Positions 61,884-64,000 of a stretch of 64,000 nucleotides of DNA are shown in pieces. The notes under the pieces were generated by a model. The model was not told the DNA's origin. It was given only the letters and a program-made list of their open reading frames with translations, and ran no database searches. The DNA comes from Kitagawia praeruptora (taxonomy: Eukaryota; Streptophyta; Magnoliopsida; Apiales; Apiaceae). The translations under genes were made by a program, and so were the position numbers. The stretch covers positions 60,197,001 to 60,261,000 of the forward strand of contig CM075346.1 of assembly GCA_037693485.1 (NCBI GenBank). The letters are read 5' to 3'. Positions within the stretch are counted from its first letter, which is position 1. The number at the start of each line of letters is the position of its first letter.

Positions 61884-63494
61884 TGTTTACACAAAATCAC
61901 GCAAGCGTACGTGGTCACAAGTAATATAGATATAAGTTGAGTTCGTTCCCACAGAGATATGGTTTTTAATTCAGTATTGTACCTATGCAACAATGTATGG
62001 TTTTAATTCACTGCTAAGACAAACAACGAATTGGGTTTTAATTAACTAAATCTAACTAAAAAGAAAATTAACAAGCTAAGAATTAATTAACTAACTAACA
62101 AGAATTGAAATCTAATTACTTCTGCAAGAGAAAGCATGGAATCCTAACTTTATTAAATACTTTGCTTAGATCTGACGCCTTTAATCACTATATGCAATGG
62201 TTATGATATCTGATCGGATAACACGAAACAAGTATACGCTACTTCTCAGTATACGAATACCAAACTAAACATACATCCACAAAAGAGATAGAAGATGAAT
62301 AGACACCAATTATGCTTAGACCCTATATCTCTATAGAATTTGAAAACATAACGGTTGAAGAACAAGTTATCCACATTGATCACATAGGGCAGCATAATAT
62401 CTCTATTTACGCCACAAATCATGATGTTAAAACACCAACCTATCCTATGCTAGCATGGTAAGTTCTAAATCTCAAGATCCACTCTCGTTTAGCAAGAGAT
62501 TAACAAATTAGATGTTCATGATGCATCTAAACACATGAATCACAACCATACGAGGATATCAAGATATACATCACACACAAATCTTTTAAAGCATCAAGAT
62601 ACTAAAGCTCCATAAATAAATCCGTTAGAATCCCTTGACAACGATTAGTTCATAATTGAACCTCTCGTCATCATGGGATCAAGTGAAACCATGATAAAAA
62701 CAAAGTATGAAAAAATACAAATAAACCTAAGTAATTGATATGTAATAGTTCTACTCCTAATTATGATCTTCTTGATACAATTTACAAGGGTTGGATGTGT
62801 TTATATAGGCTCTAGACATCTTTCCCAACAAGAAAATACCAAATCAGAATTATAATAGAAGTACGTTTCCTAAACTAATTCTGATTTAAAGGGAAATTCG
62901 CAGCTGTCTTTTATTCATTAATTCTGGAACGTTCCAGCTGCAATTGGGCCTCTGGACCACTTTAGAATGATAGATAATCTCGTTATCTTCGCGTGGACAG
63001 TAAGATCGCCCAAAACTGACTTCTAGAACTCAAGATATGGCCAAAATCGTAAAAAGGGCAAAACTGTAAATTTTCAGCGCGACTTTGAGCAGACTGCTCG
63101 AGATTGGAGCAGTCTGCCCGGGCACAATCTGCATTCCAGGATGAATTCTGGCGCAGTCTGATCGAAATCTTGGGCAGACTGCCCGGATGCAATCTGATGG
63201 ATTTTTTCTGCAATTTTTTCTTCGTTTTTCAGCCTTTTCTTCCCGTTCCTTTTGCATGAGCTTCCGTCTTTAATCCTTCTTGACTTGTATACTACTTGGT
63301 AGCTGACATTAGCCTCCATTCTTCATTCCATAACATAAATCAACTCCAAAACGACGGAAACTACACCCTTAATCGATAATTCTTCAACCCTGCACAATTA
63401 AGCAAAACACATCAAAACTACAACAAACTTGAGTCCAAGTACACCAATTTAAGCCGATATGGAACGCTCCAAGTGGATATAAATCCACTTATCA
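61884..63494 (-). repeat. 5' LTR of element C
   Basis: 1611 bp, equal in length to the 3' LTR. About 11 substitutions noticed, for example GAGATATGG/GAGATCTGG, GATGCATC/GACGCATC, CCCTTGAC/CCCATGAC. The CAGTCTG cluster is at 63,078-63,203. Confidence 0.93.
63078..63203. repeat. CAGTCTG repeat cluster in the 5' LTR of C
   Basis: Twin of the cluster at 45,497-45,622. Confidence 0.85.
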
Positions 63495-63499
63495 TTCAT
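63495..63499. repeat. Target site duplication (right) of element C, TTCAT
   Basis: Matches 44,298-44,302. Confidence 0.92.
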
Positions 63500-64000
63500 C
63501 CTTAGAACGAAGAAACAGTACCCAAGTGAATCGAGAAAAATCATCAACTATTAAAAAAGCATATTTCTTACCTCCAAGACTTACACACCTTTCCGGTCCA
63601 AATAAGTCTAGATGCAACAACTGCAAGGAATCAGTTGTAGACACATGATTTTTGGCTTTGAAAGATGTCTTCACTTGCTTTCCCAATTGACAAGCAGAAC
63701 AAGGCTTTGTATTTTTATATTTGAGCTTAGGCAGACCTTTGACTAGACCACGAGATGAAATTTTCTTTAAGAGATCCATATGAACATGGCCAAGTCTTCT
63801 GTGCCATAGATGCTGCTGTTCTTGAATTGAGGCTAGACATACTTCTTCATGTTACTTATCAAAATCTAACACAAAGATATTTCCTTTTCGTTTGGCTACT
63901 AAGGGAGTCTCATTAGAGTTAGTGCCAATAAAGCACATATTTTTATCAAAATTAACACTATGACCAGAATCTGTGAGTTGACTAACACTGATAAGATTGT
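63495..64000 (-). pseudogene. pol: Element E pol, protease/GAG-pre-integrase side (runs off the edge)
   Basis: Continues the pol of E on the far side of C. Visible are LSVSQLTDSG at the window edge, HLWHRRLGHVHMDLLKKI (GAG-pre-integrase), CSACQLGKQVKTSF and the start of integrase (LLHLDLFGPERCVS, FLIVDDFSRFTW). A TAA at 63,852-63,854 breaks the frame after VLDFDK. The protease and gag lie beyond 64,000. Confidence 0.88.

Larger units (their letters stand above)
44303..63494 (-). mobile_element. Element C: non-autonomous LTR retrotransposon (split by D)
   Basis: It has two 1611-bp LTRs, a TTCAT duplication, PBS, a short gag-like region, long non-coding DNA and PPT, all on the minus strand. 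Without the 12.9-kb insertion D it is about 6.3 kb, close to element B. It shares with B the LTR start, PBS type, CELCAG zinc motif, GGCAACCC end and double PPT. No enzyme domains. About 11 differences between the LTRs were noticed by eye. Confidence 0.92.

Overview
This is plant nuclear DNA, most likely from a flowering plant with a large repeat-rich genome (probably a eudicot; I cannot name the species). About 85% of the window is LTR retrotransposons inserted into one another. A low-copy island at about 17.8-27.7 kb holds the only gene that looks like a host gene.

Left block (1-17.8 kb). A decayed Tat-lineage Ty3/gypsy pol (element H, + strand) is cut by an LTR fragment (G). G abuts a truncated SIRE-like Ty1/copia element on the minus strand (A). 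The gag of A is split by a 6.2 kb non-autonomous LTR element (B, + strand) with 1601-bp LTRs and a CCTTT target duplication.

Island (17.8-27.7 kb). It holds a Stowaway-like MITE, a small foldback element, a 5'-truncated LINE with a poly(A) tail, and an intact 520-codon gene of low-complexity composition on the minus strand with a TATA box. A diverged partial duplication of that gene's 3' end lies next to it. Upstream are a cluster of ACGT motifs and a 0.29-kb AT-rich tandem duplication.

Right block (27.7-64 kb). This is a four-level nest on the minus strand. SIRE-like copia element F carries a 608-bp hAT-type MITE in its pol. F is cut by copia element E. E is cut by non-autonomous element C (1611-bp LTRs, TTCAT duplication). 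C is cut by a complete 12.9-kb copia element D (982-bp LTRs, TTGAC duplication). LTR differences seen by eye (about 11 in C, 2 in D) agree with the nesting order.

The most interesting system is in the SIRE-like elements. D and F carry about 4.5 kb of extra coding sequence (called ORF3-5 here) downstream of pol; A and E keep parts of it. In D and A the spacer before ORF3 has its own TATA box preceded by a cluster of a palindromic decamer (ATCCGTTGAT/GTCAACGGAT). The same decamer is packed upstream of the LTR TATA box and recurs inside gag, pol and ORF3 in several reading frames. F has the same layout with an unrelated motif (ATTCGAGAACTC type). This suggests a family-private cis-element that serves both the LTR promoter and a second internal promoter.
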